Positions 29,802 through 39,839 are shown, counted from the stretch's first letter. The stretch is DNA of 64,000 nt from Pseudomonas bijieensis (GCF_013347965.1 NZ_CP048810.1:3162001-3226000), one strand, 5' to 3'. A program made the numbers and translations. The notes: a model not told the origin generated them from the letters alone.

Positions 29802-30773
29802 TTACTTCACCCCATTGAGAAACAACGTAGCGTGTTTCAAAAACAGATCCGGGTATTGATAGATCGCGCCATGGTTTGAATCCGGGTAGATCACCAATTG
29901 GGCATTGGGCAACGTCTGCTGCAAGGTCACGTCATTGACGCTGTAGAAGACAATATCGTGGCTGCCGGCGACTACTAGCGTCGGTTGCTTGATGGCCTTC
30001 AGGTAGTCGTTGGCGTTGTCTATCCGCGCTCCCCAGCCTGCTATGGCCGCGGCTTGCGCTGGTGCGGTCTTGCTATCGACGTCGACATCCCGATTGACCT
30101 TACGTGCACGCAGACGGGTAAGAAATTCACGTCCAGCGGCCTGGCTTTCTGCAGTTTGGGTGAAAAATACGTCCAACAGCAGCTCATCCGGTACGTCGCG
30201 CTTTTTCGCCAGGTAGCCTTGGAACTCGGGCGTCAGCGAAGACATGCCTACGCCACCGCGAGGTGAGGAGCCGACCAGAATCAGTCGACGTACCAGTTCC
30301 GGATGATCAAGCGTCATTTGCTGGGCGATCAGACTGCCCATGGAAAAACCAAGCACATCAGCCTTGGTTACACCCAACCGCTGGAGCAGCCCGGCGGCGT
30401 ATTTGGCCATGCCCTGGATATTATTCGGCACTTCACCGCTTGAGCTGGCGACGCCGGCATTGTCGAAAAGTATGACTTCGCGATCATGGGCAAAACCGTC
30501 TATGACTTTCGGGTCCCAACTGTCGAGGTTGCCGACGAAATGCTGGAGAAACACCAACGGTACGCCACCGGCTTTGCCAAAACGACGGTAAGCCAAGCGC
30601 GCACCATCAACTTCGACGAATTGGGTCGGCGCGGTTTGATGGGTGTAGCTGGAAGCCACTTTGTGCTTTGCCGGGGAGGCGCTGACCTGAACAGTCAGCG
30701 TCGAGCAGGCAGCCGCCAGCGTGACGAGGGCGAACGTACGGCGCAACGCCCCACGGGTGTTGAGAGCGGTCAT
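29802..30773 (-). CDS. Exported alpha/beta hydrolase
   Basis: The 323-residue protein has a likely signal peptide (to about residue 32, after the Arg pair and a hydrophobic stretch). The alpha/beta fold carries the nucleophile Ser144 in GFSMGSL, an oxyanion-type stretch VFLQHFVG, and the catalytic His in SNHGAIYQYP near the end. Export is unusual for the family but common in this subgroup of ester- or epoxide-type hydrolases. Substrate cannot be deduced. It lies between the oxidoreductase (113-base gap) and the glutathione transferase (72-base gap) on the same strand. Confidence 0.85.
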   Translation of the reverse strand: MTALNTRGALRRTFALVTLAAACSTLTVQVSASPAKHKVASSYTHQTAPTQFVEVDGARLAYRRFGKAGGVPLVFLQHFVGNLDSWDPKVIDGFAHDREVILFDNAGVASSSGEVPNNIQGMAKYAAGLLQRLGVTKADVLGFSMGSLIAQQMTLDHPELVRRLILVGSSPRGGVGMSSLTPEFQGYLAKKRDVPDELLLDVFFTQTAESQAAGREFLTRLRARKVNRDVDVDSKTAPAQAAAIAGWGARIDNANDYLKAIKQPTLVVAGSHDIVFYSVNDVTLQQTLPNAQLVIYPDSNHGAIYQYPDLFLKHATLFLNGVK

Positions 30774-30845
30774 AGAGATGTACCTGATACAAAAGGTGGG
30801 TATAAGGTCCGCCCCGGACGGGTTGCAGATGGGGGCGGAGCAGAA

Positions 30846-31490
30846 TCAAGCGGGATTTTTCACGCTAGGGCGTTGCTGCACCTTGATTTGCCAGGCCAGG
30901 AGCGCGGTGCATTCTTCGGGAATGGCGATAGAAGCGAACCCGGCGAACACAAGCCCCGCGAATACGGTGATGTCGGCCATGGAAAATTGCTCCCCGGCGA
31001 TATAGGGCTGGTTGCGGAGGACATAATCGAAATACTTCATTCCGTCGACCGCTCTGTCGCGCTGGCGGTTACCCCAATCGACACGCCCTTCCCATTCCGG
31101 ACTTTTATACGGCTGCAGTGCAGCACCGAGTCCCGGCGTGGCATGGTGGAAATAGATCCCGACCGGATCGACCAGCTCTGACTCCGCGCGTTTCTGCATC
31201 ATATGAATGATGGCCTTCTCCTTTGGCGTTGTGCCTGTGAGAATCGGCTCTCCGTCCAGATTGTCCAGATACTCGGTGATCGCGGTGCACTCGGAAATGT
31301 TGGTGCCGTCATCCAGTTGAAGAACGGGAACAGTGCCCAGCGGGTTGATGGCCAGGAATGCAGGTTGCTTGTGCTCTGCCGCGGGCAGATCGATCTTGAT
31401 GAACTCCACTTGCGAGTCCAAGCCTTTTTCAGCCAGGACAATGCGAACACGCAGAGGATTCGGGAACCCGGGAATATCGAAAACCTTCAT
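30846..31490 (-). CDS. Glutathione S-transferase
   Basis: This cytosolic 214-residue GST has an N-terminal thioredoxin-like domain with NPLGTVPVLQLDDG (cis-Pro region) followed by the SECTAITEYLDNL helix that holds glutathione. An all-helical C-terminal domain ends with YIAGEQFSMADITVFAGL, the N-capping box. It should conjugate glutathione to electrophiles. Its start is 98 bases from the tetR GTG; a palindromic operator lies only 23 bases before the ATG, so direct TetR control is likely. Confidence 0.9.
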   Translation of the reverse strand: MKVFDIPGFPNPLRVRIVLAEKGLDSQVEFIKIDLPAAEHKQPAFLAINPLGTVPVLQLDDGTNISECTAITEYLDNLDGEPILTGTTPKEKAIIHMMQKRAESELVDPVGIYFHHATPGLGAALQPYKSPEWEGRVDWGNRQRDRAVDGMKYFDYVLRNQPYIAGEQFSMADITVFAGLVFAGFASIAIPEECTALLAWQIKVQQRPSVKNPA

Positions 31491-31512
31491 ACAAATGCCT
31501 TACCTATCTATC

Positions 31513-31528
31513 TACCTATCGATAGGTA
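31513..31528. promoter_or_regulatory. Palindromic operator 1 (TetR/GST intergenic)
   Basis: TACCTATCGATAGGTA is a perfect 16-base palindrome. It is preceded by further TATC repeats and shares its CTATCGATAG core with operator 2, 54 bases away. It is closest to the GST start and could block that promoter. Confidence 0.65.
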
Positions 31529-31565
31529 TAAACTACGGCAAGAATATTTTCACTGTCAACATCTA

Positions 31566-31577
31566 TCTATCGATAGG
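31566..31577. promoter_or_regulatory. Palindromic operator 2 (upstream of tetR)
   Basis: TCTATCGATAGG contains the same 10-base core as operator 1. Its right end touches the ribosome binding site GGAAGG of the regulator, so binding would give autoregulation. Confidence 0.65.
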
Positions 31578-31588
31578 AAGGTAAATTT

Positions 31589-32152
31589 GTGACGACGGAT
31601 ACGCGAGAAACGATCATGCAAGTCGCCCGAACCATGGTGCAGACCCGGGGCTACAACGGTTTGAGCTTTCGTGAGCTAGCCAAAGAGGTAGGCATCAAGA
31701 GCGCTAGCATTCATTACCATTTCCCTACCAAAGGCGACCTGGGTGCCGCGCTGGCCAAGCGTTACACCGAAGACGGTCAGGAGTACCTCGAGGGTTTGCG
31801 GACCCGTTCCGATGACCTTCGCGTGTGGATGAAGGGATACACCGACATTTTTCGCCTGGCGCTGGTGAACGATAACCGCATGTGCCTTTGCGGAATCATG
31901 TCCGCCGAATTCGACGACCTGCCGCCGGAGGTTAGGACAGAGGTCGAAGCCTTTAACTCACTCAATGTCCGATGGTTATCGGAAGTGTTGTCCGTTTGCC
32001 GGCCGCAGTTGAACCAAGAAGAACGGCAGCAGCAGGCGCTAGCGATTTATGCGGCAGTGGAAGGCGCTCAGTTGATCGCGCGTGGGCGTGACGACATCAG
32101 TGTTTTTGACCAAACGATCGAAACCTATCGCTCGATGGGCCTGCTACCTTAG
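31589..32152 (+). CDS. TetR-family transcriptional repressor
   Basis: The 187-residue regulator has the TetR N-terminal helix-turn-helix (LSFRELAKEVGIKSASIHYH at about residues 25-44) and a ligand-binding helical domain. MCLCGIMSAEFDD resembles the AcrR/NemR-like subgroup whose Cys residues can sense electrophiles, although that role is inferred. The start is GTG at 31589 with GGAAGG 7 bases before it; no ATG fits. It is divergent from the GST-hydrolase-oxidoreductase genes, and two copies of one palindrome lie between. Confidence 0.9.
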   Translation: MTTDTRETIMQVARTMVQTRGYNGLSFRELAKEVGIKSASIHYHFPTKGDLGAALAKRYTEDGQEYLEGLRTRSDDLRVWMKGYTDIFRLALVNDNRMCLCGIMSAEFDDLPPEVRTEVEAFNSLNVRWLSEVLSVCRPQLNQEERQQQALAIYAAVEGAQLIARGRDDISVFDQTIETYRSMGLLP

Positions 32153-32207
32153 CTTGCAACCACTCTGATAACGGGCGACAGCCACAGAAACCACAGCAGT
32201 CGCTCGC

Positions 32208-32788
32208 CTGTAAACGCGTCTCAGATTTCCGCACGTCGCGTGGCCAAGAGTCACGCGGCCCTTGATCATTACACTGCGGAGCGAGTGTTTGACTGGTCGG
32301 GTGTGGATGTGACGCACTTGCAACCGACTTCCTTTGCACAGTGGCTGATCTATCCGCACTGGCGTAAGCATATCGTTGAACACGGAGAGATTCGCCTACC
32401 GTTTGGCTCAGGTCGCCATGCCCCGATCGCAGCCGAGGATCAGGCTCGACTAATCGCAGCCATCCTGGAAACCCCTTAACCCCACAAGGGCAAGACTTAC
32501 CCGCTACACGGTCCGATTGAACTGAACCAACAGTCCATAGCTGATGCAGTCGGCAAAGTCTTGGATCGTGAGATCAAGTACGTGGCGACAACACTGGATC
32601 AATACCGCCAGGAATTGGAGAGCGATGGCCTACAGCCTTTTCTCATTCAGCATCTGCTGGAAGTTGCGAAGGACTACCAGCACGGAGGTGAGGATTTCAT
32701 CATTGGCGAAGTCACGGGACGGCCACCGATGACTGTTACACAAGGAGCTATTCAGCAGATAAAGCCCTTTTCAGGTTGCGGTAATTGA
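32208..32788 (+). pseudogene. Decayed NmrA-like NAD(P)H-binding protein remnant
   Basis: A single reading frame shows protein-like sequence from about 32208 (VNASQISARRV, then LDHYTAERVFDWSGV and FAQWLIYPHWRKHI). It is interrupted by an in-frame TAA at 32477-32479, then resumes in the same frame (HKGKTYPLHGPIEL, IKYVATTLDQYRQELESDGL, up to GRPPMTV). This matches the C-terminal half of NmrA-family NAD(P)-binding proteins. The Rossmann N-terminal half is missing, and the last 15 residues do not look native. It therefore has a truncated start, a nonsense codon and probably a damaged end. Confidence 0.75.
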
Positions 32789-32871
32789 CCGCTTTGAGTC
32801 GATTTCGGCCTCTTCAGCGGCAACCTCAACTGGCCCCCTGCACCGATCGCATTCCAACGGAATAGCTGAAA

Positions 32872-32901
32872 CGAAAAAAACCGTCAGAAGGCAGGTTTTT
32901 C
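32872..32901 (-). terminator. Weak terminator downstream of tRNA-Thr
   Basis: Reading the minus strand, AAAAACC and GGTTTTTTT flank a 10-base centre, with seven T at the end. It is 43 bases past the tRNA 3' end. The stem is AT-rich, so the call is tentative. Confidence 0.4.
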
Positions 32902-32943
32902 AAGACTTCCAAAGAACTCAAAAGCGCTCTGTGGAATGCAAGA

Positions 32944-33019
32944 TGGTGCCCGAGACAGGAATCGAACCTGCGACCTTCGCGTTACGAGTGCGCTGCTCTA
33001 CCGGCTGAGCTACACGGGC
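32944..33019 (-). tRNA. tRNA-Thr (anticodon CGU)
   Basis: The 76-base gene includes the encoded 3' CCA. The D-arm (GCTCAGCCGGTAGAGC), T-arm (GCAGGTTCGATTCCTGT) and the CTCGTAA anticodon loop are all clear. Two non-Watson-Crick positions are visible: U6-U67 in the acceptor stem and A31-C39 closing the anticodon loop. Confidence 0.95.
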
Positions 33020-33087
33020 GGTGGCTAAAACTAGCACCGTCCCCCGTGGCCAGGCAACCTGCGACACAGGGATTTTCACCACACAGC

Positions 33088-33115
33088 AAAACGCCCCGAA
33101 CCAGTCGGGGCGTTT
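33088..33115 (-). terminator. Terminator of pnp
   Basis: AAACGCCCCGA and TCGGGGCGTTT pair over a short ACCAG loop, 30 bases beyond the pnp stop codon. On the minus strand the stem ends in GTTTTGC. Confidence 0.85.
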
Positions 33116-33144
33116 GCTTGTTCAGCGGCTAAGCGAGGGAGTGA

Positions 33145-35250
33145 TTAAACGCCCGATGCCTTGGCTGCTGCCACGTCTTTGATGGACAGCTTGATACGGC
33201 CGCGGTTGTCCACGTCCAGCACCAGCACTTCCACTTCCTGGCCTTCTTTCAAGATGTCGGTCACTTTCTCGACGCGAGCATCGCTCAGCATGGAGATGTG
33301 GACCAGACCGTCCTTGCCCGGCAGGATGTTGACGAAGGCGCCGAAGTCGACGATGCGTTCAACCTTGCCGACGTAGATCTTGCCAATCTCGGCTTCGGCA
33401 GTGATGCCCAGGACGCGCTGGCGTGCTGCTTCTGCCGCTTCCTTGGTTTCGCCGAAGATCTTGATCGAGCCGTCGTCTTCGATGTCGATCGAAGCCTTGG
33501 TTTCTTCACAGATCGCACGGATGGTCGCGCCGCCTTTACCGATGACATCACGGATTTTGTCGGTGTCGATTTTCATCGCGATCATGGTCGGAGCGTTTTC
33601 CGACAGCTCGGTGCGAGACTGACCGATGATCTGGTTCATCTGGCCGAGGATGTTCAGGCGCGCTTCCAGGGCTTGGCCCAGGGCGATTTCCATGATCTCT
33701 TCGGTGATGCCCTTGATCTTGATGTCCATCTGCAGTGCGGTGACGCCCTTGGCGGTACCGGCCACTTTGAAGTCCATGTCGCCCAGGTGGTCTTCGTCAC
33801 CCAGGATGTCGGTCAGGACGGCGAATTTCTCGCCTTCCTTCACCAGGCCCATGGCGATACCGGCAACCGGCGCCTTCATCGGCACACCGGCGTCCATCAG
33901 GGCCAGGGAAGCGCCGCAGACCGAAGCCATCGAGCTCGAGCCGTTGGACTCGGTGATTTCCGAGACCACGCGAATGGTGTACGGGAACACATCAGCGGCA
34001 GGCAGCATGGCCTGGACCGAACGACGGGCCAGACGACCGTGGCCGATTTCGCGGCGACCGGCGCCACCCATGCGACCACACTCGCCCACCGAGAACGGAG
34101 GGAAGTTGTAGTGCAGCATGAACGGGTCTTTCTTTTCGCCTTCCAGGGTGTCGAGCAGTTGCGCGTCACGGGCGGTGCCCAGTGTGGCAACGACCAGGGC
34201 CTGGGTCTCGCCACGGGTGAACAGTGCCGAACCGTGGGTCTTCGGCAGGACGCCGACTTCGATGTTCAGCGGACGCACGGTGCGAGTGTCGCGACCGTCG
34301 ATACGCGGCTTGCCGTTGACGATGTTTTCGCGAACGGTGCGGTATTCGATTTCACCGAAAGCGGCTTTGACGTCGCTGGCCGATGGCTGGCCTTCTTCGC
34401 CGGACAGCTTGGCAACGACCTGGTCTTTCAGCTCACCCAGGCGTGCATAACGGTCGGCCTTGACGGTGATGGTGTAGGCCTGGGAGATCGCTTCGCCGAA
34501 CTCGGCACGGATCGCGCCCAGCAGTTCGGTGGCTTCGGCTTGTGGAGCCCAGGTCCAGGTTGGCTTGGCGGCTTCGGCGGCCAGTTCCTTGACGGCGTTG
34601 ATCACCACCTGGAACTCGTCGTGGGCGAACAGCACGGCGCCCAGCATCTGGTCTTCGGTCAGTTCCTTGGCTTCGGATTCAACCATCAGCACGGCTTCGG
34701 AAGTACCGGCCACGACCATGTCCAGGCTCGATGCCTTCAGTTGCTCGTAGGTCGGGTTCAGCAGGTAGCCGGTGCTTTCGTGGAACGCGACGCGGGCAGC
34801 GCCGATCGGGCCATCGAAAGGAATGCCGGAGATGGCCAGGGCAGCCGAGGTACCGATCATCGCAGCGATGTCCGGATCGGTTTTCTTGCTGGTGGACACG
34901 ACGGTGCAGACAACCTGCACTTCGTTCATGAAACCTTCAGGGAACAGCGGACGGATCGGACGGTCGATCAGTCGGGAAGTCAGGGTTTCTTTCTCGGAAG
35001 GACGGCCTTCACGCTTGAAGAAACCGCCAGGGATCTTACCGGCAGCGTAAGTCTTTTCCTGGTAGTGAACAGACAGAGGGAAAAAGCCCTTGCCTGGATC
35101 GGCTTGCTTGGCACCGACAACGGTCACCAATACGCTGACGTCGTCGTCAACGGTGACCAGCACTGCGCCGGAGGCCTGACGGGCGATACGGCCAGTCTCG
35201 AGGGTAACGGTCGACTGACCGAATTGGAATTTTTTGATTACCGGGTTCAC
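33145..35250 (-). CDS. pnp: Polynucleotide phosphorylase
   Basis: PNPase is a trimeric 3'-to-5' phosphorolytic exoribonuclease and degradosome component. The 701 residues comprise two RNase PH domains, a KH domain ([19 protein letters not shown] near 555) and an S1 domain ([20 protein letters not shown] near 622). The start is GTG at 35250 with AGGTAGGA upstream, giving the usual [12 protein letters not shown]. It follows rpsO after 175 bases containing a hairpin, as in E. coli where RNase III cuts there. Confidence 0.97.
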   Translation of the reverse strand: MNPVIKKFQFGQSTVTLETGRIARQASGAVLVTVDDDVSVLVTVVGAKQADPGKGFFPLSVHYQEKTYAAGKIPGGFFKREGRPSEKETLTSRLIDRPIRPLFPEGFMNEVQVVCTVVSTSKKTDPDIAAMIGTSAALAISGIPFDGPIGAARVAFHESTGYLLNPTYEQLKASSLDMVVAGTSEAVLMVESEAKELTEDQMLGAVLFAHDEFQVVINAVKELAAEAAKPTWTWAPQAEATELLGAIRAEFGEAISQAYTITVKADRYARLGELKDQVVAKLSGEEGQPSASDVKAAFGEIEYRTVRENIVNGKPRIDGRDTRTVRPLNIEVGVLPKTHGSALFTRGETQALVVATLGTARDAQLLDTLEGEKKDPFMLHYNFPPFSVGECGRMGGAGRREIGHGRLARRSVQAMLPAADVFPYTIRVVSEITESNGSSSMASVCGASLALMDAGVPMKAPVAGIAMGLVKEGEKFAVLTDILGDEDHLGDMDFKVAGTAKGVTALQMDIKIKGITEEIMEIALGQALEARLNILGQMNQIIGQSRTELSENAPTMIAMKIDTDKIRDVIGKGGATIRAICEETKASIDIEDDGSIKIFGETKEAAEAARQRVLGITAEAEIGKIYVGKVERIVDFGAFVNILPGKDGLVHISMLSDARVEKVTDILKEGQEVEVLVLDVDNRGRIKLSIKDVAAAKASGV

Positions 35251-35367
35251 GGTGTCCTACCTTCTTTGTGGCTCTTGGGGAACTTGTCTTCTTGCGAAAT
35301 TCTTGGGCAGTGCGGGGAATCGGCCCAACGACTGTCCAGATAAAACTTGAGGCTGGGAGCCTGCCGG

Positions 35368-35397
35368 CTGCCAGCGCAAAACGCGGGCAACTGGCAG
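35368..35397 (-). promoter_or_regulatory. rpsO-pnp intergenic hairpin
   Basis: CTGCCAG and CTGGCAG enclose an inner CGC/GCG pairing in the space between rpsO and pnp. In E. coli an RNase III-cleaved stem in the same place controls pnp mRNA decay. The equivalence is inferred from position only. Confidence 0.45.
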
Positions 35398-35425
35398 ACA
35401 ACCAACCTCATAGCGCAATCGCTGA

Positions 35426-35695
35426 TTAGCGACGCAGGCCCAGGCGGCCGATCAAGGTGCTGTAACGATTAACGTCTTTGCCCTTGAGGTAATCCAGCAG
35501 CTTGCGACGCTGGTTTACCATGCGGATCAGACCACGACGGGAGTGGTGGTCTTTACCGTTGGCCTTGAAGTGACCTTGCAGTTTGTTGATGTTGGCGGTC
35601 AGCAGTGCAACTTGCACTTCTGGCGAACCAGTATCACCAACAGCTTGCTGGTAGTCGGTCACGATCTGAGCTTTTTCTTCAACGCTGAGTGCCAT
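35426..35695 (-). CDS. rpsO: 30S ribosomal protein S15
   Basis: S15 binds the central domain of 16S rRNA early in 30S assembly. The 89-residue protein ([20 protein letters not shown] to [11 protein letters not shown]) has the conserved [15 protein letters not shown] core. The start is ATG 35695, preceded by AGAGGAAA; the frame's upstream extension to 35755 is not family sequence. It lies between truB and pnp in the conserved order. Confidence 0.98.
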   Translation of the reverse strand: MALSVEEKAQIVTDYQQAVGDTGSPEVQVALLTANINKLQGHFKANGKDHHSRRGLIRMVNQRRKLLDYLKGKDVNRYSTLIGRLGLRR

Positions 35696-35713
35696 GTGGC
35701 TTTCCTCTTGTGA

Positions 35714-35831
35714 GGTACCGTCTCCAGGGAAACCGTACCAACAGGCCAGGGACAAATCCCTGTATCTATAAATGAGTAGTGACCGTGCCTGTTAACAGCC
35801 ACACTCGCCAACCTGCTGTTACGCAGGCTGG
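35714..35831 (-). promoter_or_regulatory. Structured rpsO leader
   Basis: Three inverted repeats occupy the 142 bases between truB and rpsO: CCAACCTGC/GCAGGCTGG (35808-35831), CAGGGA/TCCCTG (35747-35762) and GGTACCGT/ACGGTACC-like arms (35714-35739). The first could attenuate truB read-through. The last two lie directly before the rpsO ribosome binding site, where S15 autoregulation operates in E. coli. Confidence 0.45.
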
Positions 35832-35837
35832 TTCCGG

Positions 35838-36755
35838 TCATTCCGACCGAATCAGTCGACGCGGCGCAATACGCCCGTCTTCACTCACTTCACCAATACC
35901 GATGAAGCGACCGTTGTGATCCTGTACCCGGACCATGCCGAATTTCGGCGCATCCGGGGCACGTACCGGCTGGCCGTTGAGCCAGTAGAACGCGCTATGT
36001 TCCGAGAATTGCAGTAGCGGCCAATCCAGCAACCCGCTATCCGATGGCATCAGGAAACGATCGACTGCTTCGTTACCACCCTCGGCATGCACCGCTTCGA
36101 GCTCTTCGAGCGTGACCGTCTGGGCCAGCGTAAAAGGCCCGGCCTGGGTCCGTCGCAACTCTGCCACGTACGCGCCACAGCCGAGCCGTTCACCAATATC
36201 CTCCACCAGGGTGCGGATATAGGTGCCCTTGCTGCAATCCACAGCCAGCCGCGCAGTATTACCGTCAAAGGCCAGCAATTCCAAGCGCGCAATAGTAACA
36301 GAACGCGGTTCGCGCTCCACTACTTCGCCGGCACGGGCCAGTTTATACAACGGCTGCCCATCACGCTTGAGGGCTGAGTACATTGGCGGTATCTGGCTGA
36401 TTTGCCCACGAAAAGCCGGTAATACAGCCTCGATATCGGCCTGACCAACGGTCACCGGGCGTTCGAGCAGAACCTCACCTTCGGCATCCGCCGTGGTGGT
36501 GGTCTTGCCCAGTTGCGCCAGGGTCTCATAGCCCTTGTCGGAATCGAGCAGGTACTGGGAGAACTTGGTCGCCTCGCCAAAGCACAGCGGCAGCACGCCG
36601 GTGGCCAGCGGATCGAGGCTACCAGTGTGCCCGGCCTTTTCGGCATTGAGCAGCCAGCGAACCTTCTGCAGCGCCGCGTTGGAGGTGAACCCCAGCGGCT
36701 TGTCGAGCAGGATGATGCCGCTGACGTTACGACGGATGCGTTTGACCTGAGCCAC
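35838..36755 (-). CDS. truB: tRNA pseudouridine-55 synthase
   Basis: TruB makes pseudouridine 55 in the T-loop of tRNAs. The 305 residues contain the catalytic Asp48 in [15 protein letters not shown] and the [15 protein letters not shown]-terminal motif. The start codon is GTG at 36755 with AAGGAG upstream; only 3 bases separate it from the rbfA stop, so they are co-translated. Confidence 0.97.
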   Translation of the reverse strand: MAQVKRIRRNVSGIILLDKPLGFTSNAALQKVRWLLNAEKAGHTGSLDPLATGVLPLCFGEATKFSQYLLDSDKGYETLAQLGKTTTTADAEGEVLLERPVTVGQADIEAVLPAFRGQISQIPPMYSALKRDGQPLYKLARAGEVVEREPRSVTIARLELLAFDGNTARLAVDCSKGTYIRTLVEDIGERLGCGAYVAELRRTQAGPFTLAQTVTLEELEAVHAEGGNEAVDRFLMPSDSGLLDWPLLQFSEHSAFYWLNGQPVRAPDAPKFGMVRVQDHNGRFIGIGEVSEDGRIAPRRLIRSE

Positions 36756-36758
36756 CGA

Positions 36759-37160
36759 TTACTCCTTGGTGTCTTCGGGTTCAGCCGCAACCGGGTGCTG
36801 ACTGTCTTCAGCCACGGCGCGCTCGATCAGGGCCGACAGATGCGCACCGCGCACGACGCTTTCGTCGTAGTGGAAGTGCAACTGTGGGACGCTGCGCAGC
36901 TTCATCTCCCGGGCCAACTGCATACGCAGGAAGCCGGCGGCCGAGTTGAGCACCTTGATGCTCTGGGCGATTTCTTCGGCGCTGTCCTGGCCCATCACGG
37001 TGATGAAAATCTTCGCGTGACCGACGTCACGGCTGACTTCCACAGCGGTAATGGTGACCAGGCCGACGCGCGGGTCTTTGACTTCGCGACGGATCAGTTG
37101 GGCCAGCTCGCGCTGCATCTGATCGCCGATTCGTTGGGTACGGCTGTATTCTTTTGCCAT
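36759..37160 (-). CDS. rbfA: 30S ribosome-binding factor A
   Basis: RbfA is a KH-fold protein that assists 16S 5'-end maturation and cold adaptation. The 133 residues begin [19 protein letters not shown] and contain [18 protein letters not shown]. The C-terminal tail is acidic (AAEPEDTKE), as is usual. It follows infB after 159 bases that include a strong hairpin, and precedes truB closely. Confidence 0.97.
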   Translation of the reverse strand: MAKEYSRTQRIGDQMQRELAQLIRREVKDPRVGLVTITAVEVSRDVGHAKIFITVMGQDSAEEIAQSIKVLNSAAGFLRMQLAREMKLRSVPQLHFHYDESVVRGAHLSALIERAVAEDSQHPVAAEPEDTKE

Positions 37161-37214
37161 GTCTTGTTACCTGTTACTGCCCCACGGTCAAACCCGTGAG
37201 GTCTGAAAGCGGCA

Positions 37215-37248
37215 AACGCCCGGCCTGGCAAAAGCCAGACCGGGCGTT
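37215..37248 (-). promoter_or_regulatory. infB-rbfA intercistronic hairpin
   Basis: AACGCCCGGCCTGGC and GCCAGACCGGGCGTT pair with one mismatch around AAAA, a 14-15 bp stem. On the minus strand it ends GGGCGTTTGCC, a poor U-tract. It may act as a partial terminator or mRNA stabiliser between infB and rbfA. Confidence 0.55.
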
Positions 37249-37319
37249 GCGTTTAGAGTCCGGCAGCGAGGCGGCGCATATTCGTGCGGCTGCCCGGTGC
37301 GGCTCTTGAAGTGCGCGAG

Positions 37320-39839
37320 TTAGAGGCTGCGAGCAACCTGAACCTTCTCGAAGACTTCGATCTTGTCGCCGACCTTGACGTCGTTGTAGCTCTTGACGCC
37401 AATACCGCATTCCATGCCGGCACGTACTTCGGAAGCGTCATCCTTGAAGCGGCGCAGGGATTCCAGCTCGCCTTCGAAGATCACGATGTCTTCACGCAAT
37501 ACACGGATCGGACGGTTACGGTGAACGACACCCTCGATCACCATGCAACCGGCGATGGCACCAAACTTCGGCGAACGGAACACGTCGCGAACTTCGGCCA
37601 CACCCAGGATGTTCTCCCGGACGTCGCTGCCCAGCATACCGGTCAACGCTTTCTTGACGTCTTCAATGATGTCGTAGATCACGTTGTAGTAACGCATATC
37701 CAGGCCTTCCTGCTCGACGATCTTGCGAGCGCCGGCATCGGCACGCACGTTGAAGCCGAACAGTACAGCATTGGAGGCCAGTGCCAGGTTGGCGTCGGAC
37801 TCGGTGATACCACCGACACCGCCACCGACCACACGCACTTGCACTTCGTCGTTACCCAGGCCATTCAAGGCGCCGTTCAACGCTTCGAGCGAACCACGGA
37901 CGTCGGATTTGAGGACGATGTTGAGCGTCTTCTTCTCTTCCTGGCCCATGTTCTCGAAGATGTTTTCCAGCTTGCCGGCGTGAGCACGAGCCAGTTTGAC
38001 TTCGCGGAACTTGCCTTGACGGAACAGAGCCACTTCACGGGCTTTCTTCTCGTCAGCCACAACGCTCATCTCGTCGCCAGCGTCCGGGGTACCGTCCAGG
38101 CCGAGGATCTCGACCGGGATAGCCGGACCGGCTTCCTTGATTGGCTTGCCGTTCTCGTCGAGCATGGCACGCACGCGGCCGTAGTTCGAACCGACCAGCA
38201 CCATGTCGCCTTGGCGCAGGGTACCGTCTTGAACCAGGACGGTCGCGACAGGGCCACGGCCCTTGTCGAGGCGCGATTCAACGACCACACCACGGCCAGG
38301 AGCCGAAGGCGTAGCAGTCAATTCCAGGACCTCGGCTTGCAACAGAACGGCTTCGAGCAGTTCGTCAACGCCGGTACCCATCTTGGCCGAGACCGGAACG
38401 AATGGAGTGTCGCCACCCCACTCTTCGGAGGTCACGCCGTGGACCGACAGTTCGCTGCGGATGCGATCGAGATCGGCGCCCGGCTTGTCGATCTTGTTCA
38501 CTGCAACCACCAGCGGCACGCCAGCTGCCTGGGCATGCTGAACGGCTTCGATGGTTTGCGGCATCACGCCGTCGTCCGCTGCAACCACCAGGATCACGAT
38601 GTCGGTCGCCTTGGCACCACGGGCACGCATCGCGGTAAACGCAGCGTGACCCGGGGTGTCGAGGAACGTCACCATGCCGCGGTCGGTTTCAACGTGGTAG
38701 GCGCCGATGTGCTGGGTAATACCACCAGCCTCACCTGCCGCAACCTTCGCACGACGAATATAGTCGAGCAGGGAGGTTTTACCGTGGTCGACGTGGCCCA
38801 TGACGGTCACGACCGGCGCACGGGAAACCGCCTCACCTTCAAACTTCAGGGACTCGGCCAGGGAATCTTCCAGGGCGGTGTCGCTGACCAGGGTCACTTT
38901 GTGGCCCAGCTCCTCAGCAACCAGTTGGGCAGTTTCCTGGTCCAGTACCTGGTTGATGGTGGCTGGCGTACCCAGCTTGAACATGAACTTGATGATTTCA
39001 GCAGCCTTGACCGACATCTGCTGGGCCAGATCGCCCACAGTGATGGTCTCGCCGATCTTCACTTCACGCACGACAGGGCCGGTAGGGCTCTGGAAACCGT
39101 GGGCGTTGCGTTTCTTCAGCTTGGCCTTGCCGCGACCGCCGCGACGGAAGCCATCGCTTTCTTCATCGGTAGTACGTGGCGCAACACGGGGTGCTGGAGC
39201 CTTTTCCTTGACCGAAGCACGATGAGGCGCGTTCTTGCGCTCGCCATCGCCGCTGCCACGACGATTGTCGTCGGCACGTGGCTTGTCCGGACGACGCTGT
39301 TCGTCGCGCTTGCGAGTATCGGCAGGAGCCGGAGCTGGCGCCACGACTGGAGCCGCTTCGCGCACAGGTTCGACTACCGGGGCAACAGCCTCGACAGCTT
39401 CCACCGGAGCGGTTTGCGCAGCAGCAGGCTGGCGGCGCGCTTCTTCTTCGGCGCGACGCTTGGCTTCTTCTTCAGCCTTCTGACGAGCAGCATTTTCTAC
39501 TGCGCGACGTTCTTCCTGTTCGCGTTTGCGCTCGGCTTCGATTTCTTCCGGGCTGCGCTGTACGAAGACTTTCTTCTTGCGTACTTCAACGCTGATGCTT
39601 TTGCTACCGGCAACACGCAGGGTGCTGGTGGTTTTACGCTGCAGAGTGATCTTGCGCGGTTCTTCCACTTTCGCCTTGTGACTGCTCTTCAAGTGAGTCA
39701 GCAGGGACTGCTTCTCACTGTCGGTCACATGTTCCTCGGCGGCGGTGTGCGGCAGACCTGCCTCACGCATCTGCTGCAACAGGCGCTCTACCGGTGTTTT
39801 GACCTCATCGGCCAGTTGTTTCACCGTGACTTGCGTCAT
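37320..39839 (-). CDS. infB: Translation initiation factor IF-2
   Basis: IF-2 is the GTPase that brings fMet-tRNA to the 30S subunit. The 839 residues have an IF2-N domain at the start, a long charged linker (residues 95-245, rich in Glu/Arg/Ala/Pro), a second IF2-N domain, then the G domain (GHVDHGKT 348-355, DTPGH, NKIDKP) and domains II-IV. It begins [20 protein letters not shown]. It follows nusA after 27 bases. Confidence 0.98.
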   Translation of the reverse strand: MTQVTVKQLADEVKTPVERLLQQMREAGLPHTAAEEHVTDSEKQSLLTHLKSSHKAKVEEPRKITLQRKTTSTLRVAGSKSISVEVRKKKVFVQRSPEEIEAERKREQEERRAVENAARQKAEEEAKRRAEEEARRQPAAAQTAPVEAVEAVAPVVEPVREAAPVVAPAPAPADTRKRDEQRRPDKPRADDNRRGSGDGERKNAPHRASVKEKAPAPRVAPRTTDEESDGFRRGGRGKAKLKKRNAHGFQSPTGPVVREVKIGETITVGDLAQQMSVKAAEIIKFMFKLGTPATINQVLDQETAQLVAEELGHKVTLVSDTALEDSLAESLKFEGEAVSRAPVVTVMGHVDHGKTSLLDYIRRAKVAAGEAGGITQHIGAYHVETDRGMVTFLDTPGHAAFTAMRARGAKATDIVILVVAADDGVMPQTIEAVQHAQAAGVPLVVAVNKIDKPGADLDRIRSELSVHGVTSEEWGGDTPFVPVSAKMGTGVDELLEAVLLQAEVLELTATPSAPGRGVVVESRLDKGRGPVATVLVQDGTLRQGDMVLVGSNYGRVRAMLDENGKPIKEAGPAIPVEILGLDGTPDAGDEMSVVADEKKAREVALFRQGKFREVKLARAHAGKLENIFENMGQEEKKTLNIVLKSDVRGSLEALNGALNGLGNDEVQVRVVGGGVGGITESDANLALASNAVLFGFNVRADAGARKIVEQEGLDMRYYNVIYDIIEDVKKALTGMLGSDVRENILGVAEVRDVFRSPKFGAIAGCMVIEGVVHRNRPIRVLREDIVIFEGELESLRRFKDDASEVRAGMECGIGVKSYNDVKVGDKIEVFEKVQVARSL

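Noticed and set aside
28690..31490. Biosynthetic or defence gene cluster
   Set aside because: The three enzymes are common detoxification types and no scaffold-building, nuclease or effector genes adjoin them.
32240..32479. Intact 79-residue gene
   Set aside because: The same frame continues with recognisable family sequence after the stop, so this is one piece of a broken gene.
32944..33019. tRNA-Thr as the attachment site of an integrated element covering 27-33 kb
   Set aside because: No integrase gene and no duplicated tRNA 3' end was seen in the window.
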